Both the position numbers and the translations under genes were made by a program. Shown here in pieces: positions 54,754 through 63,333 of a DNA stretch of 64,000 nucleotides. The notes under the pieces are model-generated. The model was not told the DNA's origin. It saw only the letters and a program-made list of their open reading frames with translations, and searched no databases. This stretch comes from Marinoscillum sp049115815 (GTDB lineage Bacteria > Bacteroidota > Bacteroidia > Cytophagales > Cyclobacteriaceae): positions 111,751 through 175,750 of the forward strand of contig JAGDZO010000021.1 of the NCBI GenBank assembly GCA_049115815.1. Reading direction: 5' to 3'. Position 1 is the stretch's first letter, and each line of letters starts with the position of its first letter.

Positions 54754-56178
54754 ATGAATCAAAATAGCAATCAGCGTCTAGAGGAGGTTAAGAATGAAAT
54801 AGTCGATAAAGGACTGGTTTTTGGGAGCATTGCTGGTGTACTTATTTATGCCATAGATGTATATGATTTTGAGAGCACAAGATTCCTCACTTCGATCATT
54901 TCCGATTTCGTTATTCTGTTGTTGCTAATTGGAGCTACTTTTCTGCGAAAAAAGCTCAACGTCTACTTAAAATCCAGCCTGATTCTTTTCTGCATCTTTT
55001 TGTTGTCCATTACTGATCTGATAGAGTTTGGGGTATTTTCATCCAATAAAATTCTGTTAGTACTTTTTCCGTTTTTCTCTGTTCTCATTTTTTCTGTAAA
55101 GCGAATGAGTTGGATTTTTTCAGGGTTGGCTATTACCATTGCGATCATTGCTACACTTCATATCGTGGGTGTTTTGGAGGCCAAAGTTGATAATCAATCT
55201 GGCCTTAGGTTTTGGGTAATTAATTTTGCCATGATAGTTACGGTCTGCTATGTGTCTTTGATATTGATCAAAAAATACAACCGAGCATTCCATGAGATCC
55301 TTAAGGACCTTACGCTTAAGAATGATGAAATCACCAGAAATGAAAGACACTTACGCCAATACAAAGACAAGTTGGAATTGCTCGTTGAAAAGCGAACTTC
55401 AGAGCTCAAAAAGGCCAACCAAGAATTGAAATCAAAAGCCCAAGTGCTGAATGATGCATTGGCTAACCTAAGCAATACTCAAGAGCGTTTGATTCACTCT
55501 GAGAAAATGGCCTCACTAGGAATGCTTGCTTCAGGCGTGGCTCATGAAATCAACAACCCGCTCAATCATATACAGGGAGGGGTGACCAGACTTGGCATGC
55601 ACTTGTCAGACGATAGCATGGTGCAGATGGATCAAGAGGTGAATTCACTTTTATCAGAAATCAACGAAGGTATCCAGAGAGCCGCTAGCATAGTGACGAG
55701 TCTGAATCGCTATGGCCCGAGCAACAATAATTTGAATGAGAAATGTGACCTTCATGAGATTATCACCAAATCAATAGCTATCTGTAATGGTAATCACGAC
55801 GAAAAGTTTAATATCCAAACTTCTTTAGATGCCTCCAATTCTTTGATTTTAGGCAATTCTGGTAAGCTTCATCAAGTTATGATCAACCTGATCACCAACG
55901 CCATGCACGCCATCAATGAAGATGGTGAGATCAACATTATTTCAGTGAGTAGCAAGGACTCCTTGGTGATTACAGTGATCGACAATGGGATGGGAATAGG
56001 TAAGGATCAAATCTCTAGGATCTACGAACCATTCTATACCACCAAAGAAATCGGAAAAGGAACTGGATTGGGCCTCTACATTGTCTTTGGTATAGTACAA
56101 GAACATCAAGGGTCAATCAAAGTAGAATCGAAAGAAGGTAGCGGAACTGAGTTCGTTCTGACATTTCCATTGCTTTAA
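54754..56178 (+). CDS. Membrane-bound sensor histidine kinase
   Basis: 474 residues. Six membrane helices lie in about residues 20-175, a coiled coil in about 180-250, then the HisKA domain with the phospho-His in GVAHEINNPLNHIQ (about residue 264). The HATPase domain carries the N box (LITNAMHAINEDGE), the G1 box DNGMGIG and G2 GKGTGLGLYI. The H box is the type seen in NtrB-like kinases. Its regulator is not adjacent; the signal is unknown. Confidence 0.93.
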   Translation: MNQNSNQRLEEVKNEIVDKGLVFGSIAGVLIYAIDVYDFESTRFLTSIISDFVILLLLIGATFLRKKLNVYLKSSLILFCIFLLSITDLIEFGVFSSNKILLVLFPFFSVLIFSVKRMSWIFSGLAITIAIIATLHIVGVLEAKVDNQSGLRFWVINFAMIVTVCYVSLILIKKYNRAFHEILKDLTLKNDEITRNERHLRQYKDKLELLVEKRTSELKKANQELKSKAQVLNDALANLSNTQERLIHSEKMASLGMLASGVAHEINNPLNHIQGGVTRLGMHLSDDSMVQMDQEVNSLLSEINEGIQRAASIVTSLNRYGPSNNNLNEKCDLHEIITKSIAICNGNHDEKFNIQTSLDASNSLILGNSGKLHQVMINLITNAMHAINEDGEINIISVSSKDSLVITVIDNGMGIGKDQISRIYEPFYTTKEIGKGTGLGLYIVFGIVQEHQGSIKVESKEGSGTEFVLTFPLL

Positions 56179-56258
56179 TCACCTTGTCTGACGGGCTAAC
56201 TTCTGGAGTATCTTTCTATCGGAGGAAATAAATCCAATTATATCATATAAGAACTGCA

Positions 56259-56414
56259 TTACCTGATTCGCTTTCTAATCGACTTCAGATAAAGCCGTTC
56301 TACCTTGGTTCGTGCCCAAGGGGTTTTTCTCAGAAAGGTCAAACTTGATTTGATAGAGGGGTTGATGGTGATTCGATGTTTAATATGCTCTACTTTGAGA
56401 GAACTATTATTCAA
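56259..56414 (-). pseudogene. VF530-family (DUF2132) fragment
   Basis: 51 codons on the minus strand from a TTG at 56412-56414 to TAA at 56259-56261. The protein contains NPSIKSSLTFLRKTPWAR and TKVERLYLKSIRK, the strongly conserved C-terminal part of the VF530 DNA-binding protein family. The family's N-terminal 35 or so residues (NPLHGxTLExIL...) are missing, and stop codons lie just upstream. I read it as a decayed gene rather than a short live one. Confidence 0.75.
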
Positions 56415-56490
56415 TGATGCCGTTCATTTAGTTAAGAAATGGTCCATGAAAAAATGCTCTGATTCTATTTGCACATAATATAAATCAATA

Positions 56491-58233
56491 ATGAAAATTC
56501 TTTACTTAGAAGAAGGTTCTAACGATGTGGAACTCTTCAATAATGTCTTTGGAAAGGCTGGATTTGATTATAAGCTTATTCATGTGAGTAATAAGCAGGA
56601 GTATATTTCTGCACTGGAGAAAAATAGTCTGGATATTGTGATTTCAGCATACAGTTTGAAGGATATTAATTATTCGGAAGCGTTAGAATTGGCTCGGCAA
56701 ATATCTTCGCAAGTCCCTTTTTTTATCTTGACCCGAACGGAAAAAGAAAACGCTTTAGAATTGATAAATGAAAGGTATGTTGAAATTGTTGCAAAAAAGC
56801 ATTTGACTCAGTTGCCTCTGAAAGTGGAAAGAGCGAATAGATATTTCAAAGACCTACGCAACAACATCCTTTATCAAGAAGAGATCGTGAAGACCAATGA
56901 AGTCCTTGATGCTATCTTTAACTGCTTGGGTAATGCAGTATGTCTTAAAGATTCAGAAGGAAGATTTCTAAAGGTCAATAGCTCCTTTCAAGAATTATTT
57001 GGGTTTAGTTCCGAAGATATATTAGGTAAGAAAAGTAGAGATATTTTTCCCGAGGTTCTGGCTAAGAAAGTGGAGGAGTCTGATTGTTACGTTTTGAGTA
57101 CAAAAAACAATGCGCAGTTTGAAGAGAGTTATGAAAAACAAGATGGATCAAGAAGGATAATTGAAGTATCAAAACATCCATTGATTCAGAATGACTTGCT
57201 GACCGGTGTTATTGGCGTGATCAGGGATGTTACGGCTAGGAAGAAGCTGGAAGACAAGGTTTCAGAAAAAATCTACTTACTTGAGAAAGAAGAAGAGTTG
57301 ACGAGTTCTGGAAGTTTCAGGTATGATTATGATAATGACATATTACGCTGCTCTTTAAATTTACTAAGGCTAGTAAACCTGAATTCTGATCATAGGGAGA
57401 TGTCTCTTTCGAGGTTTATGCAATTTATATACAAAACTGATCGCGAAATCTTTGCGGCTGAGTTTAATAAAGCATTAACCTCAAATAAATATACCGTTAT
57501 AAATCATAGATATCATTGCAAATGCACGAACCCTCTGAGGTATGCTAGAACTACCATTGCTAAGGAATCGAATGGGAGTGAGAAAATTTACTACGGAACG
57601 GTCATAGATACCTCTAGAGAGCACGAGAATGCTACTATGTTATTAGATATACAAGAGAAAGAACGCAGTAATATAGCTATTGATCTTCATGATAACTTGG
57701 GTCAAAAACTAAGTGCATCTTCCTTGTTTCTAAACTCCCTAATAGATCGATATCCAGAAGATAAGGAAATGGAGCGTATAAGAGATTTGGTGAATAGCAC
57801 GCTTTCTGATGTTAGGTCAATATCAAATAGTTTGGCGATGCATGGAGTATTAGATAAAGGGTTAGGCTTTTCCTTGGAAAATTTGGCACATCAAATACCA
57901 TCTGATTTGAAATTCGACTTCCAATTGGACCTAGATGAAAATAAAGTCTCAAAATTTGTAATGACTCATTTGTTTAGAGTCATTCAGGAGTTTGTGAATA
58001 ATACTCAGAAGTTCGCCAAAGCGTCAAAAATTTTTTTGAGAATTAAGCAAGATGGCGCTTTGATAGATATGTTCATTTGTGATGATGGTATAGGTTTTGA
58101 TAAAAATAATATCAGAGCTGGTAACGGTTTAAGAAACATTGAAGATAGAATTAGGAAATGTAATGGACTGATCTCCGTGCAATCCAGTAAAGGAAACGGT
58201 ACCAGAGTCCAAGTGAAAGTCCCATTAAAATAA
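56491..58233 (+). CDS. PAS sensor histidine kinase (HisKA_3) with pseudo-receiver
   Basis: 580 residues. Residues 1-115 follow a receiver fold, but the phospho-acceptor Asp is Ala53 (DIVISAYSLKD) and the acidic pair is EE at 7-8, so it cannot be phosphorylated in the usual way. A PAS domain (about 140-250) and a PAS-like region (about 270-380) follow. The HisKA_3 motif has H400 in ERSNIAIDLHDNLGQKLS, and the ATPase domain ends with GNGLRNIEDRI and GNGTRVQVKVPL. It is followed 6 bases later by its likely partner, a LuxR-type regulator. Confidence 0.93.
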   Translation: MKILYLEEGSNDVELFNNVFGKAGFDYKLIHVSNKQEYISALEKNSLDIVISAYSLKDINYSEALELARQISSQVPFFILTRTEKENALELINERYVEIVAKKHLTQLPLKVERANRYFKDLRNNILYQEEIVKTNEVLDAIFNCLGNAVCLKDSEGRFLKVNSSFQELFGFSSEDILGKKSRDIFPEVLAKKVEESDCYVLSTKNNAQFEESYEKQDGSRRIIEVSKHPLIQNDLLTGVIGVIRDVTARKKLEDKVSEKIYLLEKEEELTSSGSFRYDYDNDILRCSLNLLRLVNLNSDHREMSLSRFMQFIYKTDREIFAAEFNKALTSNKYTVINHRYHCKCTNPLRYARTTIAKESNGSEKIYYGTVIDTSREHENATMLLDIQEKERSNIAIDLHDNLGQKLSASSLFLNSLIDRYPEDKEMERIRDLVNSTLSDVRSISNSLAMHGVLDKGLGFSLENLAHQIPSDLKFDFQLDLDENKVSKFVMTHLFRVIQEFVNNTQKFAKASKIFLRIKQDGALIDMFICDDGIGFDKNNIRAGNGLRNIEDRIRKCNGLISVQSSKGNGTRVQVKVPLK

Positions 58234-58239
58234 ATCGCT

Positions 58240-58881
58240 ATGAAGACTAGAATATTATTAGTAGATGATCATAAAATGATCAGAGATGCTATCAAGTTCT
58301 ATTTCGAAGATGATGAGGAATTGGAGATTACTTATGAAGCCTCAAATGGCTTAGAAGCATTAAAGGTATTGGCAAATGATAACATAGATCTCGTCATGGC
58401 AGACATCAATATGCCCGAGATGGATGGTATTCAGCTGATGGAATCAATTAAACATGATTATCCCGGTACTAAGGTTTTAGTCCTATCCATGTTTAATGAA
58501 GCCGTATATGTTAACAAGATGATTGCTCTTGGGGCATCAGGGTACATACTGAAGAACACCTCCAAGCCTGAAATGAAATTGGCCATAGACAGGATTCTAA
58601 GTGGCGGAGATTACTACAGCGAAGAGGTTTATAAGACTATAGTGGATAGCATAGCTAAGAAAGCACCGAAAAAAAGATTGACCTTAGAAACAGCACTCTC
58701 AGAGCGTGAAAAGGATGTGCTTCGCTTGATTGTACAAGAATATAGCAATCATGAGATAGGTGAAATTCTCTTTATCAGTACCCGAACTGTTGAGTCACAC
58801 AAAAGAAACCTTTTGGAAAAAACTGGGTGTAAAAATGTAGCGGGATTGGTTATGTACGCTGTAGAAAGAGATATAATCTAA
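58240..58881 (+). CDS. NarL/LuxR-type response regulator
   Basis: 213 residues. Receiver: D9/D10, phospho-acceptor D55 (MADINMPEMDG), S/T in VLSMF, K in GYILKNTSKPE. Helix-turn-helix (about 148-205): LSEREKDVLRLIVQEYSNHE and TVESHKRNLLEKTG. It is co-transcribed with the HisKA_3 kinase before it. The paired 21-base repeats at 58965-58996 just downstream are a candidate target. Confidence 0.95.
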   Translation: MKTRILLVDDHKMIRDAIKFYFEDDEELEITYEASNGLEALKVLANDNIDLVMADINMPEMDGIQLMESIKHDYPGTKVLVLSMFNEAVYVNKMIALGASGYILKNTSKPEMKLAIDRILSGGDYYSEEVYKTIVDSIAKKAPKKRLTLETALSEREKDVLRLIVQEYSNHEIGEILFISTRTVESHKRNLLEKTGCKNVAGLVMYAVERDII

Positions 58882-58964
58882 TCTATCAGAAATCTAATTT
58901 ATTTATTCTTACTAAATGTGGGGATCTTCGCTTAGACTCTTTGTCATTGCTACTTCAGTAGCTA

Positions 58965-58996
58965 CGTGAATTGCCTAAAGGGCTGCGTGAATTACC
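58965..58996 (+). promoter_or_regulatory. Direct repeat CGTGAATTRCC, 21-bp step (copy A)
   Basis: CGTGAATTGCC (58965) and CGTGAATTACC (58986) are 21 bases apart start to start, two helical turns, about 80-110 bases before the start of the secreted protein gene at 59078. The same pair, with the same step, precedes the dead copy (60270). This arrangement suits a dimeric regulator; the neighbouring LuxR-type regulator is one candidate. Confidence 0.5.
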
Positions 58997-59077
58997 TTTT
59001 TTAATTATTGAGTATCTCACTCTAACATAACAAGGCTGGTTTATTGAGCTTTATTAAACAATCAGAAAGGTAAAGCC

Positions 59078-59530
59078 ATGAAAACCTTAGCTACACTCAT
59101 CACGATAATTTTAGCGATAACCACCTCAGTTTTACAAGCACAACAACTGACCGCAAAGTCATATTTGGAGCAAACCTATGTAGGTCCAAAGTTAGGGACA
59201 GCAATAGGACTAATGTTTCCTTGCAACATAGAAGTAGGGGGATTCTACCAGGAGAGTACTACTGCTTTTGGCGAAGCAGAAACTTTGCCATGGTTGAAAG
59301 AACGTCAGTTTGCTGGAGCGTTTATGAATTACCCAATCATGCAAAAAGAATTTTTAGGCCTAAGTTTTAATATCAGAACGGGCGTAAGCAATGGTGAGAA
59401 TTTTCTCATTACTCCAACTGTCTTAGGTTACATAATGCCTCTACCACGTGTCAAAGTATCAGGTGGATTGGGAGTTAGAGCTTTTTCTCCCACATTACAG
59501 GGCGGAATTACCTTAGTTTTATCGAAATAA
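59078..59530 (+). CDS. Small exported protein of a local duplicated family
   Basis: 150 residues. Signal peptide ends near VLQAQQ. The remainder is beta-rich (KLGTAIGLMFPCNIEVGGFYQ, SFNIRTGVSNGENFLITP, VKVSGGLGVRAFSP) and ends in LVLSK, suggesting a small outer-membrane or surface protein. No known family. A dead copy is at 60382-60809 and a diverged inverted copy at 61241-61705. Confidence 0.75.
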   Translation: MKTLATLITIILAITTSVLQAQQLTAKSYLEQTYVGPKLGTAIGLMFPCNIEVGGFYQESTTAFGEAETLPWLKERQFAGAFMNYPIMQKEFLGLSFNIRTGVSNGENFLITPTVLGYIMPLPRVKVSGGLGVRAFSPTLQGGITLVLSK

Positions 59531-59553
59531 TGAATTGTCTAAATACCATTGTC

Positions 59554-59946
59554 ATGGAAACTTTAATAAAAAAACGAAAGCCCCAAATTGAAAATTTCGA
59601 CAATTTGTTGAGCGCTAATTTTAGCAACTAACATCACCTGCTTATACTTAAAGGTTGGTCTATTTTTCCAGGAATGAAGGCTGCTTATCGAGCTATCTAT
59701 TTGAAACTTGAGAATCACCTCAAGATCCATCATAAATTGAGATTATTCATCGCCTATGAATTATTCAATACCGCAACCGCAAAATTTTTATTTGATGTGA
59801 TCAAAATGATAAATAATCATAAAAGTAAAGATGGACATGTATCAATTCATTGGATAGTGAAAAATAGCAATCAAGATATGGTGGATACGGCTCATGACTA
59901 CCAGGTATTTTGCAATTTTCCTTTTGAGTTGATCATTATAGATTGA
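59554..59946 (+). pseudogene. SiaC/DUF1987-like gene with an in-frame stop
   Basis: A frame from ATG 59554 (METLIKKRKPQIENF) meets TAA at 59629-59631 and then continues in the same frame as HHLLILKGWSIFPG to the stop at 59944-59946. The part after the stop has the SiaC/DUF1987 pattern: ILKGWS (compare LxGRS), LRLFIAYELFNTATAKFLFDVI (compare LeYFNTSSSK) and IHWIVKNSNQDMVDTAHDY. SiaC proteins are phospho-regulated partners of a SiaA/SiaB phosphatase/kinase pair, which is not seen here. A 90-residue live product from ATG 59674 is possible but would lack the start of the fold. Confidence 0.65.
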
Positions 59947-60269
59947 TAATAGACTCGCAAGTCTTGACATAGCCTGCATTTAAGAATTGGTCGCCTTGTC
60001 GAATGGTTTTTATTCTGATAGCTCCAGCGTCATAAAAGATGAATTAAGATATTTTCAATACAGAATCATTATAATTGACTCCTTTCTACCACTAAAGGGT
60101 AGATTCTTGATTGCCCAAATGGCCAAATCTATTATGAGCATGAAGAGATAGGTACACCATTTAGCTATATGTAAGGTTCCTGAAAAGCCCTATTGGGGAA
60201 GCAACTTGACCTAAATATTTGATCTTAACCTTTGAGTTTAATTTTATTCTTGCTACGATATAATCAATG
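59947..60269. other. Gene-poor stretch, no recognised content
   Basis: No gene is supported. A 56-codon open stretch (59984-60151, plus strand, ending SIMSMKR) has no start codon and no family I recognise; it may be a scrap of coding sequence. Confidence 0.5.
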
Positions 60270-60301
60270 CGTGATTTGCCTAAAGAGCTGTGTGAATTAC
60301 C
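60270..60301 (+). promoter_or_regulatory. Direct repeat CGTGATTTGCC/TGTGAATTACC, 21-bp step (copy B)
   Basis: The duplicate of the site at 58965. CGTGATTTGCC at 60270 and TGTGAATTACC at 60291 keep the 21-base step, and the intervening TAAAGAGCTG is nearly the same. It belongs to the duplicated block whose gene is dead. Confidence 0.45.
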
Positions 60302-60381
60302 CTATGTTTTGATTGCGTATCATCCTCTAAGATTCTGATGCAAGTTTGATGAGCTTCACATATCATCCAATAGATAAAGCA

Positions 60382-60809
60382 ATGAAAACGTTAGCTACAT
60401 TCAGAATTCTTCTTTTTAGAATAGCTTCATCAACGCTACAGGTACAGCAATTGGCTGCAAAGTCATATTTAGAACAGACTTATGAGGGTCCGAAATTAGG
60501 CACAGCCATTGGAGTCATATTTTCTTTTAATATTGAAGTAGGAGGGTTTTATCAAGAGCATACACATCCATTTGGTGACTCTGAGTCTTTGCCATGGTTG
60601 ACAGAGTGACATTTCGCAGGCGCTTTCCTGAATTATCCGATTATAGAGAGAGATTTCAAAGGCTTGAGTCTAAATATAAGAACAGGAGTAAGCAATGGAA
60701 AGAATTTTCTTATTACCCCATCATGGTTGCTTATCTAAAACCGTTTCCATATATCAAGATTTATGGTGGATTAGGAGCAAGAGATCTCTGGAGCCTTCTG
60801 GTGGTCTAA
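60382..60809 (+). pseudogene. Dead copy of the 59078 secreted-protein gene
   Basis: It aligns along its full length with 59078-59530, including the signal peptide region, KSYLEQTYEGPKLGTAIG and EVGGFYQE. An in-frame TGA stands at 60607-60609 (TE*HFAGAF against KERQFAGAF), and near 60720-60740 one base is lost, after which the frame reads YLKPFPYIKIYGGLGARD against YIMPLPRVKVSGGLGVRA. Homology also extends over about 110 bases of upstream DNA, so the duplication included the regulatory repeats. Confidence 0.9.
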
Positions 60810-60820
60810 GGTAACTGAGC

Positions 60821-61079
60821 TTACATGTAATCCAACCTATGATTCTCTTTCTCCAAGACCTTCAAGTCAGTCGTATCCATTCTGCTTTGCGCCTTTTGCT
60901 GGATATATATTGTGTCTTGACTTATTCCAAAGTCTCCGAATACTTCTTCAATTGGTTTACCCAATTCACATTTTTTAAAGAATCTTGATGTACTTGCTTG
61001 AACTGAATCTCGTCTTTTTTGTAGTGATCAATTTTAAAATTATATGTTTTAAACTGTCCTATTTTTTGGAAAACTTACA
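60821..61079 (-). mobile_element. IS3-family remnant (OrfA fragment and one end)
   Basis: On the minus strand TGTAAGTTTTCC at 61068-61079 looks like an IS end, followed by an OrfA-like frame: KKTRFSSSKYIKIL, then after one frameshift near 60978 KKCELGKPIEEVFGDFGIS, QDTIYIQQKAQSRMD and DLKVLEKENHRLDYM, ending in TAA at 60821-60823. This is the IS3 OrfA helix-turn-helix and leucine-zipper layout. OrfB and the other end are gone. Confidence 0.75.
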
Positions 61080-61085
61080 TTTTAG

Positions 61086-61223
61086 GGAAGGGCTACACCA
61101 GATTTACCAAGGGGATTGGCTGCTTCAAAACTGTTGTTGGTCATACTGCTGAGTTTATTGATATTTTCTATTGCGGGAATAGTCTTGATAGATGTTAAAA
61201 CGATTACCGTAGTTCATTGGTAA
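61086..61223 (+). pseudogene. Fragment with one membrane span, probable gene remnant
   Basis: 45 codons open from just after a TAG (61083) to TAA at 61221, without a start codon: GRATPDLPRGLAASKLLLV then ILLSLLIFSIAGIVLIDV. One strong hydrophobic helix. It starts within 7 bases of the IS3 end, so it may be the 3' part of a gene broken by the insertion. Family not recognised. Confidence 0.3.
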
Positions 61224-61240
61224 TAAAGAGCATTTTAAAA

Positions 61241-61705
61241 TTATGAAGTACTAAACTTGAAACCTACAAACATGGTAGGTCTGAAATTTCCGCTTCCTAT
61301 ACCTGCGCCACCAAGTCCTATATCAATACTTGAATGACGAGATATTGGAATGTCATATCGAAGGCTAGGAGCGATAAGTAATTTCTTATGGTTCAAAACC
61401 CCTGTTCTTATGTTTAGATTAAGCGGACTTCCTTCATATCTAAGAATAGGGTGTTGAATATAAACGCCGAGATAAATTTTTTCAATTGTGGGATGTGAAA
61501 TCAGCTCGTGAAACTCTTGTCCTGTGATTTCTTTTTGGTAAAATCCGCCTACTTCTAATTTATCATTCAATCCTACTCCTGAGGAAAAACCTGCTTGAAG
61601 GTTTAAAACTGTTTTCTCAAAGTAGCTGCTAGATTTTAATATTTGAGAGTGCACACTTATGATCATTATGAATATGCTGATGGAGTAGACTGCTAAGCGT
61701 TTCAT
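61241..61705 (-). CDS. Small exported protein, diverged paralogue of 59078
   Basis: 154 residues with a signal peptide (to about 20, SVHSQ). The order of motifs follows the 59078 protein: SSYFEKTVLNLQAGFSSGVG, KLEVGGFYQKE, YIQHPILR, LNLNIRTGVLNHKKLLIAPS and a final barrel-like strand MFVGFKFSTS. Reading direction is opposite. Function unknown; a small surface or outer-membrane protein is plausible. Confidence 0.75.
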   Translation of the reverse strand: MKRLAVYSISIFIMIISVHSQILKSSSYFEKTVLNLQAGFSSGVGLNDKLEVGGFYQKEITGQEFHELISHPTIEKIYLGVYIQHPILRYEGSPLNLNIRTGVLNHKKLLIAPSLRYDIPISRHSSIDIGLGGAGIGSGNFRPTMFVGFKFSTS

Positions 61706-62077
61706 GTTTTTAGTCTTTTATTATATAACTAAATTCATGATTAGCACCTTCTTAGGTTAGAGCATATTACATATTGATAAAAATCCGTGAAACACTTAGG
61801 CCACTTAGATCTGCGATTTATTAGTTATAAGTGGATTTGCAACAAAAAACTCGACAATTAGCTTTCGCCGTTGATCTGCTATCAAGAACATGCGCCTGAG
61901 TGCCTCTATTCATATTTTGAAAAGTAGATTTCAAGCTTAGTGAAATGATTCTGTATTAGCCAAAAGAGTCAATACGTGAAACGCCCATTTATCGAATTCA
62001 GCATTATCCTCAAGTATGTGAAATGGCTGATATTTTCCTTTGGTGTGTGATTAAGTAATCCCTCACAACCAAGGATC
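61706..62077. other. Intergenic region between divergent genes; scattered GTGAAA motifs
   Basis: No gene is supported on either strand. Motifs resembling half of the repeat at 58965 recur on the plus strand: CGTGAAAC at 61786, AGTGAAAT at 61940, CGTGAAAC at 61976 and TGTGAAAT at 62018 (the last two 42 bases apart). They could be sites for the same regulator, but chance is not excluded. Confidence 0.35.
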
Positions 62078-62599
62078 ATGACATCTCCGATTATAATAAA
62101 GTCACTTTTCTTCATTTGCATATCCTATTATGTAAGTGGTCAGACGACCTCTTCTCCAAGCCTTTTGAGATCTACTCTGAGCGCCTCCGGTTCATCAATT
62201 GTTATCGATTCTGAAAGAAAAATCTACAATATCCAACAAAGTATAGGACAGCAAAGTAGCATTGGTACTTTCTCCAACGGGAATTATGTTATTAGACAAG
62301 GTTTTATTCAACCTTGCCATATTTCTTCTCAGAAAATCATTACCCCTCCTGCGGTCAGTGTAGTTGTATTCCCAAATCCTTTCACAGAATTTATTAAGCT
62401 TTCATTCGATAGAGATATCTATGATGAAATGTCCATAGCAGTGTATGATTTAAGGGGACAGCTGGTATATGAAGAAACTTTTAAAGAAATAGGAATTGTC
62501 AAAGTGCCTTTATCCCGTATTCCGGATGGTCACTATTTGCTCAAAGTACAACTTAATGACCAACGGATAGTCGAGCAAATTTTAAAAACATCACGATGA
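62078..62599 (+). CDS. T9SS-exported protein with C-terminal sorting domain
   Basis: 173 residues. Signal peptide ends at VSGQ. The central region has SIGQQSSIGTFSNGNYVIRQGF. The last 75 or so residues are a type A sorting domain: VFPNPFTEFIKLSF, MSIAVYDLRGQLVYEE, LSRIPDGHYLLKV and a final basic VEQILKTSR. The protein should be exported by the type IX secretion system and anchored at the cell surface. Its stop overlaps a possible start of the next gene. Confidence 0.88.
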   Translation: MTSPIIIKSLFFICISYYVSGQTTSSPSLLRSTLSASGSSIVIDSERKIYNIQQSIGQQSSIGTFSNGNYVIRQGFIQPCHISSQKIITPPAVSVVVFPNPFTEFIKLSFDRDIYDEMSIAVYDLRGQLVYEETFKEIGIVKVPLSRIPDGHYLLKVQLNDQRIVEQILKTSR

Positions 62600-62634
62600 C
62601 AAGGAACCCAATAAATGGACTAAACCTATCAATC

Positions 62635-63303
62635 ATGAAAAAGCTCTTTATTATCACCCTCTTTGTTTTTTCTGCTCCCATATTGGCTCAGAGTCAGCAG
62701 GCCTATTTTCAAGCCGGAAAATCACTTTCAACTTTTGATTATAAGAATACTAAAGGTGAAAAATTGAATAACCTTTTTTATTCAGCCAATAGTTTTATGT
62801 CGCTTGGATATAGAAATGGTGTACTCAAACCGAGATTAAGTGGTTTGATTGGATTAAGCCTCTCAGGCTACGGAGCAGTAGGAAGTGACAATGGAAATAA
62901 CAACTATATGGAATGGAATCTGAGCTACATTGGAATCAATGTAGGATTGGATTATGATGTAGTTGAAGTTAGAAACACAAGGATATATCTCAGAGGAGAA
63001 TCGTCACTATCTACGCTGGTTCAAGGAACTCAAAGACTTAATGATCAGATATTTAGGTTATCAAAAACGGAAGAATTCAAGAATCCACTAATCAATATAA
63101 AATCTGGGATTGGGTGTGCGTATGCCATTACTAGATCCATTGAGTTTTATGCTCAATACATTTTCTCTAAAGGGGTGAATATGAAAAGTAGCAATCCAGA
63201 AATAGAAGGTGAAGAAGCACTTAGTATAGTTAGTCACAATTTTGGTTTTGGAATTCTTTTGGAGCTTCCGACATATCCTTATAAACCTCCAAAGTATAGG
63301 TAA
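62635..63303 (+). CDS. Outer-membrane beta-barrel protein
   Basis: 222 residues from the ATG 62635, chosen because it opens a good signal peptide (MKKLFIITLFVFSAPILAQS); the ATG at 62596 would add 13 residues in front and overlap the previous stop. Alternating strands such as SLGYRNGVLKPRLSGLIGLSL, WNLSYIGINVGLDYDVV and SIEFYAQYIFSKGVN suggest an 8-stranded barrel. Probably co-transcribed with the T9SS cargo gene and the surface protein that follows. Confidence 0.78.
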   Translation: MKKLFIITLFVFSAPILAQSQQAYFQAGKSLSTFDYKNTKGEKLNNLFYSANSFMSLGYRNGVLKPRLSGLIGLSLSGYGAVGSDNGNNNYMEWNLSYIGINVGLDYDVVEVRNTRIYLRGESSLSTLVQGTQRLNDQIFRLSKTEEFKNPLINIKSGIGCAYAITRSIEFYAQYIFSKGVNMKSSNPEIEGEEALSIVSHNFGFGILLELPTYPYKPPKYR

Positions 63304-63333
63304 ATACAGTCATGACAGCAAAACAACAGACAG

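Noticed and set aside
61786..61793. CGTGAAAC as an operator for the 61705 gene
   Set aside because: Only one half-site and in the opposite orientation relative to that gene.
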